Below, piece by piece: positions 47,417 to 59,444 of a stretch of DNA of 64,000 bases. The notes below the pieces were generated by a model. The model was not told where the DNA came from and did no database searches. It saw only the letters and a program-made list of their open reading frames with translations. How positions within the stretch are numbered: position 1 is the first letter of the stretch; the number at the start of each line of letters is the position of its first letter. The stretch is taken from NCBI GenBank assembly GCA_963556145.1, contig OY744463.1, positions 2,046,001-2,110,000 of the forward strand, written 5' to 3'. The position numbers were made by a program, and so were the translations under genes. This DNA comes from Hygrocybe punicea (lineage: Eukaryota; Basidiomycota; Agaricomycetes; Agaricales; Hygrophoraceae).

Positions 47417-48975
47417 TTACCGGTCAAGCCTTCTCGCCTTTTGGTAGAGGGTTGTGATGATATCATAGGCAGTCAAGGTGAGAATCCTATCGAATCGGTT
47501 ATATGCTGATTCAAACATATTGGGTTCTGGCTTACGTGTGTGGTGCAATCCGCAAGAAATGTGCCGTAGATCCTGCACAGTCAAATTAATCTGAATCCCC
47601 AAATGTACACGCAGCACATTGGATCTAATCATACCTTTATACCAGCCCATGACCCCCTCAGTTTGGACAGTTTTCCATAAACAATCTATGGGATTTTTGT
47701 AGAAAGCACCTACAACATTACCATCAGGTAAGCGTATCGTGGGTTGATTATACATCCTTGTCAAAGCCTACGAGGTCTCAGTGGGAGCGAAAAAAGCAAA
47801 GTCGGGTGCATGAAAGGCTCACTGTATCAGCTGGTTGCATCACTAGACACTTTGCATCCAGTCAGTTGTGGAAATCATGCCGCGATGGATTCAATACGTA
47901 CAACACAAATTCCTGAAACAGAACTACTGGCGAGGTATGTCCAAAGGCTGTCAGCTGACATAAAGCCATTTTTGACAATTTGGTTTTTGGTAAAGTTGTA
48001 ACTCGGAAGTTGCACCTACGAAATAGATCAATAAATATTAAATTGCCTTGCGAAAATGCACACCGATGAACCCATAGCCGTCCGCAGGATAGCAGCATCG
48101 ATGCCGCGGACGAAGCCGAGAAATCTTTCTGCCCGAAATATCGTCGCAAATGCATCAAGGGAGTTCTTGTAATGATGCTGAGCACCGACAGGAAGAACTG
48201 GAGAATATGCCTACATGAACCTAGTTAGGAGGCATGGCGAAGTAGGATCTGTTGAGGAGGCAGACCTGCATCCGTGCTTTTATCAAAAAAAGAGGATTCC
48301 CCAAGATGGCTGGGATCATGTGGATTATAAGGACTGAATGTAATATCATAAACACTTCACTCACCGCCCACAGCTCCGCTGACTGCGCCAGCGATTAAAG
48401 ATGTCGCCGGGATCTGATCTACAGCTGATCGACCGACGACGCGGTTGAAGTTTCGTCGAAAAGGTTCATAAAAGCCTGTTTGAAGGAAGAGAGGGTTAGA
48501 GGACCTCAGCGAACACCGTCCCACAGAAATTTACCCAAACGAGAGCCATTCAATAAAATCTATAACGTTCAAGTCATTCAAGGATATTCGAGAAAGAAAA
48601 ACGAAAAATCCAAACTTGATACGCATACTTTATATTGTTCTCAGCAAAAGTGGTGTATAGTGCGATAAAACAGAGCTCACAGCAGGACCGAGACCTCTCT
48701 GCACGCCGCGGATGCCCTCATTCCGCCACGTCTTCGCCAGCACATCAAGAACGTTGTTGTACACCTTCGTCTCCCCTCCTTTCGTTAGCTCGCCTTGTAG
48801 TTGAAGCCTTGTCTTGGCTACTTCAGCTGGATTAGAGAAGGTCACCTTTCAATTGGTCAATGAACAGTCCAGAAATAAGCATATTTAAACTTACCGCAAT
48901 ACTAGCTGCAATTCCCCCACAAATAAACGATTCGGTGGTTGACAGTGGGCGACTTTCAGGAGTAGCTGAAGTCAT
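47417..48975 (-). CDS. OAC1: Mitochondrial carrier, OAC1/SLC25A35 type
   Basis: Inner-membrane solute carrier, most like yeast Oac1 (oxaloacetate, sulfate, malonate). Three repeats each carry the PxD/ExxK/R signature: SNPAEVAKTRLQLQGELTK, GNPLFLIKARMQ and QPADTALTRMYNQPT. Other blocks are NEGIRGVQRGLGPA, FYEPFRRNFNRVVGRSAVDQ, RFLGFVRGIDAAILRTAMGS, VQLPSYNFTKNQ and WYKGSTAHFLRIAPHT. It ends TLTAYDIITTLYQKARRLDR. Start 48975 (MTSATPESRPLSTTESFICG). The gene is unusually intron-rich for its size (about nine), but every junction keeps frame. Head to head with the sorting nexin gene. Confidence 0.82.
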
Positions 48976-49130
48976 TAACTCGTCAACCTACACATGAAAG
49001 CAAGATAAGTGCCGATAGGCTGCCAGCTTTAGATAATTATAACATACCGTGGCACTGTGGTTTGGCTTACGTTAGTTTTCCTACTGCCGCCTCGCCATGA
49101 CTCAGTGGAGGTCAACCGTGAGTGGACAAT
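48976..49130. promoter_or_regulatory. Shared 155-bp intergenic region, carrier / sorting nexin
   Basis: Divergent start codons 155 bp apart; an upstream noncoding exon of the carrier (acceptor near 48988) may reduce this further. Confidence 0.35.
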
Positions 49131-52100
49131 ATGCACTTGCTATTTAGTACGCAAACCGTGGTTATCGTGGGCGTCCTGGCTGTCCTGTGGCCTATCTGCA
49201 CGCGTATCGTCTCGTCGCCGTTGACTCTCTTCATTATCTCGCCGTTCCTCCTCTTCCTCCTGGCGATCTCATTCTTGCTTTCTAATGTGTTTCTAGGCCA
49301 TTTCTTGGATTCTAAACGGTCGCCTGCCCCACGTAATCTCTCCAATGCCGCTCGGCCTTTCGCGTTCTCTACGCCAGCTGCCTGGCAAGCTGTTCTGACC
49401 AGGTCACAATGGTCCCACAAAACGCCTCAGTCGTTCTCTCCGCTCTTCCCAGAGGCTCCTATGGTATCGGCAGCGCTCAACGATATACTCATCATGGTTG
49501 TTAGAGATTTTGTCCTGACATGGTACAAGGAAATATCGTCTTCTCCGTCATTCCCAACCGCCGTTTCCTCGGTCTTGCACGAGTCTCTCGAGCGTTTGAT
49601 CGATCGGGCGGCTGGGATAGACATTTCCGTGCTGTTTGTGAAGCGTATGTTACCGAGGGTCACAGCACATATCGAGCAGTTTCGCCAATCCGAAGTGGCA
49701 CTCCGAGGTGCTGGATTGGAGCGCAGGTTGACACAGTCGGAAGAACTTGATCTCCTTCTGGCTAGCAGGTACGGAAACAAAGGCGGAGAGAAGCTCCATC
49801 CTGCTATTGATAATTTGTCGACGTCCTTCACGAAACAAACCGAAGAGAAGCATCTCAGGCAACTCGTTGACAAGGCTCTTCCTTTCGTTCTCTCAGAGAA
49901 GGAAGCACGCAGCAAAACTTTAAAAGTGGTCGTCAGAGAAGTGGTTGTTTGCTCTATTTTATACCCAGTGATGGAAATGCTGGCGGACCCGGATTTTTGG
50001 AATCGGGCTATTGATCAACTGGTAAGCATTTTCCCCTATTCTGTGTTCCATCATGTAACACCTTGTCGTATCGCCATCGCACAGGCTGGAGCAGCCATCC
50101 ACCAACAGTAAGGCACTTCCTGAGCATCTCCACATTCAGTGTTCAACTATAAGTAGGAAATTAATCACCAAGGTGCGGAACGTTTTAGAAGCACAGTCAC
50201 CTCGATCACAGTATCGCTGGTCCAACACGCCCATTGCTGCTGTACCAACGGAGACCATTACCATTCGGACGAATGTCCGCCAGTTCGAATCGTTCCTCCG
50301 GAGCATTAATCACTGCTCCTCACTGTTAGACGCCAGGAGGCTAAAGAACGATGTCGTTGGGGAAATAAGGAGAACAAGATTGCTTCTTGGTATGTTTCAT
50401 ACTGTTCTCACAGACCGAACATAACCCTCATTCTTATAGCCAATCATGAAAATGAGGACTGGATCAACGGAGAAAAGACAGAAGATGTGGTAGCGTTCTT
50501 GGACAGACTCTACACGGCAAAGCGACAAGTTGAACAACGCATCGTTATCCTAGGTGGTGAAGATGACTCGGTGAGGAGACAACTAAACTTTCGGTATTGT
50601 ATTGATGATGTTTACTCAGAGACAATCAGGTTATCACGAAGCAGGACCAAAGTCTGGATTGACACTCCGCGATGTCCTTGGGAACCCTAGTTCCCTTTCG
50701 TACTTCATGGAGTTCATGGATCGTCGCCGCCGTTCGTTACTCGTCCAATTTTGGCTCACTGTGGAAAGCTTCAAGAATCCTCTGGAATCTGTAGAGTCTG
50801 GGTCGTCCGGGGATGAAGATGACTCTATCCAGGATCCTTCCAACTCAACTACAGTTAAAGAGGACATTTCTATGATCCATGACCTCTATTTCTCCAGTCC
50901 GACACCCCATCCAGCATTGGTTTCCATTAGCAAAAAACACGTCGATATTATCCGTTCATTTGCATGCAATGAGCTGGCGCCATCACTCGCTACCCAAAGA
51001 CGGGTTCGTCGAAGTGTAATGCTGGCCCAGAAGCAAGTGGAACGGGACATGGAGCATGACTTCGGTGATTTCGAGCGTTCTGAGCTCTGGTTTCGAGCTA
51101 TCGGCGATACGGATTTTGGGAGCAGGAAAGTACCGTCCGATGCATCTCCCATCGCGCAAGATAGCCAACCAGCATCAAGCCGTACGCCTTCTTTGTCGCG
51201 GCAAACCATGCACAGGCATATCCAAGCGCCTGGTCCCCAACTCATTGTGCCTTCGGAATCATCCCCCTTGCTTAGCGAACAAATTCAACGAACGACAAGC
51301 TCGAAGTCGATTCGCTCTGCATCGAGTTCGGCTCCAGGCGTGTTACTTGCCACAAGTAGCCGGCTTGCGTCCTCCAATATCGAAGCCCTCATGTTTCCTG
51401 TCCTGGAGAAGTCATCAGAATCATCGAGAGCCCCCCTGTTTGATGATCCAGATGATGAATGTCATGTCACCGATAAAGCTCAGTTGCAAAGGATGGAAGC
51501 AATCCAGGCGGCCTTAACCGATATTATTGCCCTCGAACAACAGCACGTTCAAATACCGCAGAGTCCGGAGGTTAACCAGGCCAGCGTACAAGATGCTTTG
51601 TTCGACGCCACCCACTCGGTTGAGAATACGAAGCGCCGGGCGATTTTCGATGTGGATAATGAAGATGAGGAGGATGAGGAGAGGACTGAAGAAGCTGGTG
51701 CCCTTGGTTCATATCAGCTCGCGGCACCGGGAGATCTCCAACTCTCGTATGAAATCGCTCGCCTTGGTGAAAAGGTTTCGAATCTACAAGCACAGGACGT
51801 AATGTTAGACACCTTGATCAAAAAGGCAGAATTAACAGGCGATACTCAGGAGCTCAAGCTTTTGAGGAAGTCAAAATCCTCCATGAATAGGGAACTCAGG
51901 CAGCTCAAGTTTCAAAAACTCCAGTATGAACAGCAGGAAGCAGCGAACCGTCTACTGTCGGACCGCACAAGGGTCGCGATTGTTAGCTCGACGGTTGGAC
52001 AGGAGGAGGGAAAGTCTGTTGTTCGCTATCTCATTGAAGTTCAGCAACTAGCACCCGACGGCAGTTTTTCGTCTGGGTGGGTTGTCGCCCGAAGGTACAA

Positions 52101-53283
52101 CGAATTCTTAAGCATGCATAGCAAATTACGGGAATGTTATGGATTGGTACGAAACCTTGATTTTCCCGGCAAACGCCTTGTCACTGCGCTCTCGGGTAGT
52201 TTCGTCGACGCCAGAAAGGTTTCTTTGGAAAAATACCTGCAAGTAAGTCAGATCTTCAATCAATACCTTTCACTGATTGTCATAGAGCGTGATTGCGGTA
52301 CCCGCTGTTTGCGAAAGTGACGAATTACGGGCCTTCCTATCCCGTGATTCGCCCTTCATCGCTTCGGGTCAGGCCACGGCTTCGAAGACTCTTACTCCAT
52401 TCCCTGGCACTAACCTTGTTCGCACGGTTTATCGATCCGTGACGGAAAGCATAGATGATATGTTTTTCGGGCCTTCCATGTTGGACGTTATGATCCAGCG
52501 ATTAACCCGTCAGGCCGCAGAATTCGCAGGAATTGTGGGATCCGGTGTCAACGATGAAGACCTTGTGGCACAAGCCTTGAGGGTTTCTGGGAAAGCCGGC
52601 TCTGAGGATGCCCTTTTACAGCTGTCGGGAGATCTTAAACCACTGGAAGGAGAGACAAGCACTTCAACCTTTTCGGCGCCCATCTGTGACTTGATACTGG
52701 CTATTTTTGAGCTTAACAAGAAAAATAATTGGCTTCGACGTCAAGCAATTGTGATCATTCTGCAGCAAGTTCTGGGTGGTACAATTGAACGGTGAGCTTC
52801 TTTCTGCCTTTGCCTTTGCCTGGCAGGTTATCTCATGGAAATGCCTGCAGGAAACTACGGGAAACAATGAAGTCTCTTCTCGATGAAACGCGAATCATGG
52901 CCTTCGTTAATCTGTTCCGGGAGGGGTTTTGGCCTGGGGGCAAGCTCAAGGTTCAGGATCTACCCCGCACAACAGACGAAAAACTTCGTACGCGAGATGA
53001 AGCGAATCGCAAATTATCTTCCCTTGTACCAGGTATGCTCAGTGTGTGAGTGATTTTTTGAGTGATGACCGTATGCCATCAAGATTTGGCGGCGAATATG
53101 ATTGGACGATCGAATGCACGACGAGGAGCAAGGAGAATATTTGCTGTATTACAAAATAGACGTCTTAATCAGCACATTGCATACACAATCGTTGACGAGG
53201 TCTGGTTTCACTTATTCACTATGTGATTTTCATCTGAATGGGTCGAACAGGTCTTCAATGTACTTTTTCCAGAAGCAATCTAG
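49131..53283 (+). CDS. Sorting nexin with PXA, RGS, PX and nexin-C domains (SNX13/14, MDM1 type)
   Basis: Membrane-contact-site or endosomal protein. Two N-terminal membrane segments (TVVIVGVLAVLWPICTRI; LTLFIISPFLLFLLAISFLL) precede a PXA domain (ALNDILIMVVRDFVLTWYKE; PAIDNLSTSFTKQTEEKHLR; SILYPVMEMLADPDFWNRAI). Then come an RGS domain (LRDVLGNPSSLSYFMEFMDR; SLLVQFWLTVESFKNPLE), a coiled-coil, a PX domain (VRYLIEVQQLAPDGSFSSG; RRYNEFLSMHSKLRECYG) and a nexin-C domain (NLVRTVYRSVTESIDDMFF to IAYTIVDEVFNVLFPEA). Start ATG 49131. The final exons after donors near 53031 and 53200 end at 53283. In animals SNX13/14/25 link ER to lysosomes or lipid droplets; yeast Mdm1 links ER and vacuole. Convergent with TRM6, 84 bp apart. 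Confidence 0.85.
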
Positions 53284-53367
53284 AACTGGCTTGCACGATA
53301 ACTTTATCTCAGCATTGCTTAACGAAGAACATAACATTGAATTAGGTTTTCTGTAGTGATAGCTCAG

Positions 53368-55246
53368 TTAACCCTTCATTGCTTCCAATGTAAAGATCGC
53401 ACTGACAGGCACGGCTGAACCTTCTTGGTCCTTCATTATCATTTCCATAATGGGCTTTTCTGTCTCTTTCCCTGATGTCTTTACTTTCGGTCGTCCGGCT
53501 AGAATGGAAGATGCGCCGGGATCGTCATAACTAAAACATGATGCATAATCAGTACGAATTTCTCTGCTCGTGCCATAAGGCATACACTTTAGTGGTATGT
53601 AAAAGATAACCTCCTGATCCCGCCATGCTCATCATCGGATGGGTGCGCCCAGGTAAAACCTAGAAGTTATGTGAGCAATCAACAACGTTGTAACGGCGTG
53701 TATAAAATACCTGATAACGGCGCAACCATGATTCAGTTAAATTTGTGCCGAGGAATTGAGGACACATTCGCATCTTGCTTTGCAAATCCGCGAGGATCTA
53801 ACCAAATATGAAACACTCTTCGTCGTAAGTGTTGTAAACCAACCTTGACGTGTGGGCTATGAACGACGACCGAACCCGACCCTGCGACATAAGGAGATAA
53901 TATCTCCACTATCGAAAAAGGATCGTAGTCGCTGCTAACGACTAGCCTGGACCCACGTCAGTGATACGTCAAATCAATGCTGCAATGCTGCAGACCCGTC
54001 AAACTCCCCAGCAAAAAGTTCTTCCCGGGTATTCATCAGCATGTCAGAAATCACTTTTCGTTTATTGAGACGCGTTCTGTGTCTGTCCGACCTGATTTGG
54101 TGCGTTGGAACGTCAGAAGGCGCAATCACTGTTAAATTGTGAGGGAAGGCCTTGAATAGTGCATGAAAGAATGACCTACGCGGGATGTAGTCTTCTCGAG
54201 CTGTAGCCCAATTTAATGACGACAAAACGGAACTTACGACATCATTTCTGAAGTTCATGCATGCCATAACTGGGTATGCTGGCGGTGAGTCGACATCACA
54301 TATGGTGATCAATCGGCCTTGACCTGAAAGCGACAAACATTAGACATAATGCGCAAATGCACTCATTGCATGTGTTACCTCCCATTCTTTCCAGAATACC
54401 AGATACGACTAACCCGGATGCATCATCCACAGCAATATATCTTCCTCCCGGTCTGATATCGGCCATATTCAGCATCTGGGAAAGTGTGTCAATGCGAAGA
54501 TCGCGAATTCTATTTTGATCTTTTCTGAACCAGTATTCGCAAACATTGAAAAGTGTGGGCTCGATTGCTGTGAAGAATTTCGAGTATCTAAAAGAGGATC
54601 AACCTATGTTGCGGATTCATCAAGTATGGTAGAAATACTTCGCCACTTTCCGCTTCTTATACTTCTCCTTGCTATATTCGGTCTTGAGCGAGTAGTTAGC
54701 GTGCTGTTCGATTTGTTTCTTGATGATGTCCTGTGTAAACATGAGGTCCAAATGTCGTACAAAGTGATTGACTCTTTCGAACCGAAGCATGAGCGCCGGA
54801 CGACTTCAACGCCTCGATTTCGTTCAGAGTTAAAGGTTGAACGAATTGATCATCATTTATGAGTTCATTGGTTGCATCTGTGTCCTCTGTTGGACTCAAT
54901 CAGCTTCGAGAATCCAAAACTGAGCAATATTTCCTACCGACTTCTTGAAGGGTAGGTGGCGGCATCGCTGCCAACTTCTTGTCGACGATTTCGTACGTCA
55001 ATCCATAGGGTCTGTGAATCAATTCATTGGCGTGAAAAGATCCAAATTTTCCTAGAGTTAAAGTTCTTTGCGATTGTCAAATGAACGAGAACGTCGAACA
55101 TTAATTACTGCGAGGGCTTACGAATCTGGGTCTGCCTTGAGGCACCGGACATCACCATTCGGTACTCTTAGAAGCACTGCGCTACCGGGCTGGATTTTAC
55201 CATGCCTGATATTGGCATTAAGTGGCTGATTTAGAGTCGCATCCAT
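53368..55246 (-). CDS. TRM6: TRM6 / GCD10, noncatalytic subunit of tRNA m1A58 methyltransferase
   Basis: RNA-binding partner of TRM61; the heterotetramer makes 1-methyladenosine 58 in tRNA in the nucleus. It begins MDATLNQPLNANIRHGKIQP and GSAVLLRVPNGDVRCLKAD. LTLNEIEALKSSGAHAS is the family hallmark. Further blocks: IRPGGRYIAVDDASGLVVSG, GRLITICDVDSPPAYPVMAC and FFHALFKAFPHNLTVIAPSD. Near the C-terminus are YDPFSIVEILSPYVAGSGSV, PQFLGTNLTESWLRRYQVLP and GRTHPMMSMAGSGGY, as expected for TRM6, ending IFTLEAMKG. Many introns. Start chosen at 55246. Confidence 0.85.
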
Positions 55247-55440
55247 GAGACAGAGTGAAGGTAGGAAACGACCAGTTCTGAATCACGCGATCAAGAGCAA
55301 ACTCTATCAACGCTTAAGCGCTTAAGCCTTCAAGCTTCCAGTCTCCTACCAAGCCGCTGCCGAGGGTGAGGGCTTTGTCCCAATATGGTAATTTGATGTA
55401 ACTCCCGAAACTCAGCTACTCCGTATCAGGCCCAGAACGA
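55247..55440. promoter_or_regulatory. TRM6 upstream region
   Basis: About 190 bp between the TRM6 ATG and the foldback element. A small perfect palindrome, cgcttaagcgcttaag (about 55312-55327), is present. Confidence 0.35.
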
Positions 55441-55449
55441 GCAGCAGGA

Positions 55450-56480
55450 AGGGTTAGTACATGGGGGAAAAACCAGAATGAAGGGGGACTTACCTACACC
55501 CTTGGGGCCCCATGGCCCTCCCCACATTCCACCATCAATAAAACCAGTGGGGACGTCATCTCAGACGTCCCCATCGTCCATTCCGTGGTTTTCACTGTCC
55601 GGATCAGTCGCGCCATTGAGTTGCGCGAGGGTGGCGGCAATGGCAGTGGCGATGGCGATATCTCGACGACGATGACGCCGTTGATGATGCCATCGCCATG
55701 GGCAACCCTCTACATGTTCTTCATTGCCTTTGTTGTTACGCGCCCGGTCTGCCACCGCTGGTTTCAAAGATCAAGGCTGGTGGTTGACAAACTCGGGTGC
55801 ACTTCTGCGCAGCTTTGAGGACGTCTGGGGTGGCGTTCTCGGTGCAAATCGTCACCATTGTCCTGGTCATCCTTGTTTCCATCATTGTTGAGGGGGTGGG
55901 GAGTGAGGGTGAGGCGAGAGGCGAATTGGTAGGCGAGTTGTGGTAGTTAAAGGCAGGTGTCTGATCACATGGCTTTCAGCCTTTCACCATCATCACCCCC
56001 CTCATTTCACCACACTCCCACTCCCCACCCCCTCAACAACGATGGAAACAAGGACGACCAGGACGATGGTGACGATTCACACCGAGAACGCCACCCCGGA
56101 CATCCTCAAAGCTGCGCAGGAGCACACCTGAGTTTGTCAACCACCGGCCTTGATCTTCAAAACCAGCGGTGGCAGACCAGGCGCGTAACAATGAAGGCCA
56201 TGAAGATAATGTGGAGAGTCACCCACAGCGATGGCATGGTCAACAGCGTCATCATTGTCGAGATATCGCCATTGCCACCACCATTGCTGCCATCCTCGTG
56301 CAACTTGACAATGAGGCCGATCTGGATGGCAACAACAACGAAGGAGGTGCTGGGGATGTCTGAGATGACATCCCCATTTGCTTTATTTATGGTGGAATGT
56401 GGGCAGGGCCGTGGGGAGCCCTTAATGGTACAGGTAAGTACCCACCTCCCTCCTGCTTTTTCCCCATGTTGTAGAGGGCA
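55450..56480. mobile_element. Foldback element with long inverted-repeat arms
   Basis: Two arms of about 460 bp face each other around a spacer of roughly 100 bp (about 55911-56015). For example 55871-55905 matches the reverse complement of 56019-56053 with one mismatch. Further out the arms share acttacct (55488) with aggtaagt (56432), and nearly the same string tcatctcagac. No transposase is inside. The arms have drifted in places (small indels), so the element is not recent. Exact termini and target duplication could not be fixed. Confidence 0.7.
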
Positions 56481-56489
56481 GGGTCCCTC

Positions 56490-56980
56490 TATACACGAAA
56501 ACCCGACATATACGACACAACCCGAATCCGCACAAAGACCTATAATGAACCCGATCGAAATACGTTCCAAAATCCACCAAACCCGGATCCGGATCCGATC
56601 CGTAACACAGGGCGGCGCTCAACCCGATTGTATACGTTCTCATCACAACGATCATCAACACCGGTTCACTCCTATACTACAGTTCCTATCACGTTTCATA
56701 GAGACACTGATTGGGTTGATATGTTTCAGTAGATTTGACGTTTACTGCCTCTTCTCCTAACTGGCCTGTGCAGAGCACCACCTTGTTTAAGTACTTTAAA
56801 ATGTAGAGATAGTTGTACCAATAATACAAGTTGACTCTTCACCCCAAAACGCACAGAACCCTTTTGTACTAAGTCTCTCACCACTTTCCATTATCCCGTA
56901 ACAAACCCACCCTTACTATCCCTAAATACTCTTCGTCAACTCCACGACCCAACCGGATCTGACACCCAAATCAATCCGGA
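56490..56980. other. Repeat-derived intergenic sequence
   Basis: No gene. A 12-bp string cgatccgtaaca (56596-56607) equals the 3' terminal 12 bp of the LTR at 63078-63089, so this may be the end of an older LTR. The rest is unassigned. Confidence 0.35.
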
Positions 56981-57060
56981 AACCAACCCGACCAATCGGA
57001 CACCAACCCGACCAATCGGACACCAACCCGATCAATCGGAAACCAACCCGACCAATCGGA
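56981..57060 (+). repeat. 20-bp tandem repeat, four copies
   Basis: Four consecutive 20-bp units of the pattern [ac]accaacccga[ct]caatcgga; a partial copy precedes them. Two substitutions vary between units. Confidence 0.9.
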
Positions 57061-57509
57061 AAGGTCCAATCCTCTCCGGTTCCCACTTACGTGACCTCGG
57101 ATTCTCTACTTGCCACTCCTTTGATCACTTCTACTAGCTGATCACCCTTCACAGTAGATTCCCATTCGGATCTACAACCACACTTGCTGTCACAACGTAC
57201 TTACCCCTTCCTGCCTCTCGTTCAGGGCTGGGAACCCTCTTCCATCCATCCCCTCTCCATTTCCCCCATCCACCTTGCCTTCCCAGCCCCTTCCTTGCCA
57301 CCCATTGCCACCCCCCACTCCAAGTGCCCTTCCCTGCCCCCAGCGTCCATCCCTCCCCTCACCCACCCTCCAACATCATCCCCCATTGATGGTAGACCAA
57401 CGGCGATGCCTCTGCGAAGGTGGGTACCCACCAGTTCGGCAGCGGCACCCCATGTATACTCAATTTTTATTTGTCTTTTATTTCGCATATGTTCATGTAT
57501 ATTAGTTTA
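57061..57509. other. C-rich intergenic sequence
   Basis: Strongly C-rich on the plus strand from 57230 to 57400; no supported gene. Confidence 0.4.
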
Positions 57510-57774
57510 CATCAGGAAATCTCAATTCCACTTTATTTCACTTTATTCTGTCTTATTTGTCTTATTCTGTCTTACAAGTCTTGTTTCAAGGAGGACCTCA
57601 CCCTTTTTTCAAGAAAATCCCTTAATGCATCTTACATCACATAAAATTGAAAATCAAGACACTTTACAGCTGTTTGCATAAACATGCGGAACTGAGAAAA
57701 AAGTCAAATGTGGCACAGCGACTGCCGAGTCACGGCTCCCTGTCTGAGCTTGAACTTGGCTTCACTCCGAAGTG
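57510..57774 (+). repeat. Left long terminal inverted repeat
   Basis: About 265 bp, matching the reverse complement of the right repeat, including the nearly identical inner 110 bp (cagctgtttgcataaacatg and on) and the outer gtcttatttgtcttatt block. Confidence 0.8.
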
Positions 57775-57800
57775 TAGTGAACTTCTTGTACACGTCCACT

Positions 57801-59344
57801 ATGGTAGACTCTGATGCTGTTTCGGAAGATGACTCGGAGGAGCTCTGCACCAACTTCTCGATCCAGCTCATTCGACATACTCCGGCTATCCCTAAGACTG
57901 GCAAACAACCAGCAGTCAAATCAAAACATGAAGTCCATACGAAGGAACTTGCCTTTACTTGTCTATCTGAAAACTACGTCCCTTTCATGTGAGCACTTCT
58001 AAAATGTGTTGGTGAAACGAAATGGAAGGTTTCAGACCAGCAATGGTTCAAATTCAAGTATCATCACCCCGGTCATTCGTACGTATTTGTCTATACCCAT
58101 GTCTGCTCTCAATCTAATTATGCCTTTAGCAAAACAGACGCGTTGGATGTGGAAAGGGAGTCTGAGTACAAGGAGCTCATGTCCAAGATCAATGAGAATC
58201 AGTATCGGAAGGTCAACATCATCGTAGACATCGATGATGTAAAAAAGAGGTGCCCGATTGATGTCTGTACAGAACTCTATAATTCTCTCAATCATGCTAA
58301 TGCCCAAGTCACACAGCCTGATGTTGTTGTTGAAAATGACAGTATTGAAATCCAGGACCCTGCTACTATACCAGATGGGGCAACATCTCTCGAGATTGCA
58401 CTAGCGTGATTCCGCAGCATGCTCGAAAAGAAGTACGGCAGTGACAACAACCCGGGACACTACATCTACATTTGCGAGGACAACTCAGAGCTCGCACTAA
58501 CACCCTTCCGGATGCACCAATGGGCTATCGCTCTGGTACGTTCTTTGTTTGTATTGCTTGTAGCAGAACAAGGCTAATCTCCATGAAGCATGAGGGTCAA
58601 GCTACAATCAATGCCCCACCCCATACCGCAGCATTTGATCCAGTGAATTGCCAAAAATCTTTGTTACCTTCCTGACAAACCAACGGAGACACAGCCTCGA
58701 ATCAAGCCGCTAGCGAAGGCAATCAAATGGCCTTATTCACACAGATGATGACCACTGTTGTGGGCGCGCTGGTGCCTAAAACCAATGTACTCTCCACTCC
58801 CAAACGCAAACGCACATTCAGTTCATCTCCCATCTCCTCGCCAATCATGCCGGCATCCACCGATCTCCACAACTATTTAGTTTATGCACGGGATAGCCTT
58901 GGAGTGTGAACGGCATGCAACTACGAAGCAAACCTTCGTGATGACGATTATGGCCCTGATATCATCGGGGCACTCACTGTCGCGGATCTTACAGCATATG
59001 GCATGTCAAAAGGAGAGGCGATGCACTTGATTGCCGGCTGCTCACGCTGGAAACAGGAACGGAAGCGCAGGAAAACTAACACCCAGTCTGCTGGCAGCCG
59101 TCATCATTCACCTGGCCGTCGTCCTTCCCAATCCCCCACCTCTAACAAGGACATCCGATATGAGATTGCTTGGGATGATGGTGGGCTTGCTTCGTGGTTT
59201 GGACCCACAATGACCAAGGGGGAGGATACGGCAGACGACTGCCGAACATCATACTACAGCGATGAGCTCAAGAGTTTAGTCCCTGTCCCACCAGGATTCC
59301 ATGCGCCGCCGAGGCTTGGTGAAGAAGATCCCACTTGGTCATAA
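57801..59344 (+). pseudogene. Decayed passenger gene of the transposon, SAM-like C-terminal part
   Basis: The frame reads MVDSDAVSEDDSEELCTNFS, KWKVSDQQWFKFKYHHPGHS, an intron (about 58079-58131), KTDALDVERESEYKELMSKI, KKYGSDNNPGHYIYICEDNS and, at the end, DDDYGPDIIGALTVADLTAY. The last part looks like a SAM-type helical domain. In-frame TGA codons lie at 57990, 58407, 58591 and 58907; each fits a former CGA (Arg). The gene therefore cannot be translated whole unless some TGA lie in introns. Nature of the protein unknown; it has no transposase motif. It may be a second element-encoded protein. Confidence 0.55.
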
Positions 59345-59444
59345 TTACTTTACGTAGCACAGCACTCATTGTTCAATGTCCAATAAAATTTTTGGCCCCC
59401 TGGGCACCAGTCTGATTGCATTGCCAATACTAAAAAACACTTCG

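Noticed and set aside
55561..56570. Similar ORFs on both strands in the foldback arms (e.g. 55561-55767 minus and 56169-56363 plus)
   Set aside because: Their similarity is explained by the two arms being inverted copies of one sequence; no known protein or start signal supports coding.
57991..58036. GTGAGC..TTTCAG as an intron that would remove the first passenger TGA
   Set aside because: Splicing it moves the frame away from KWKVSDQQWFKFKYHHPGHS, which is strongly protein-like and continues into the next exon. A CGA to TGA change fits better.
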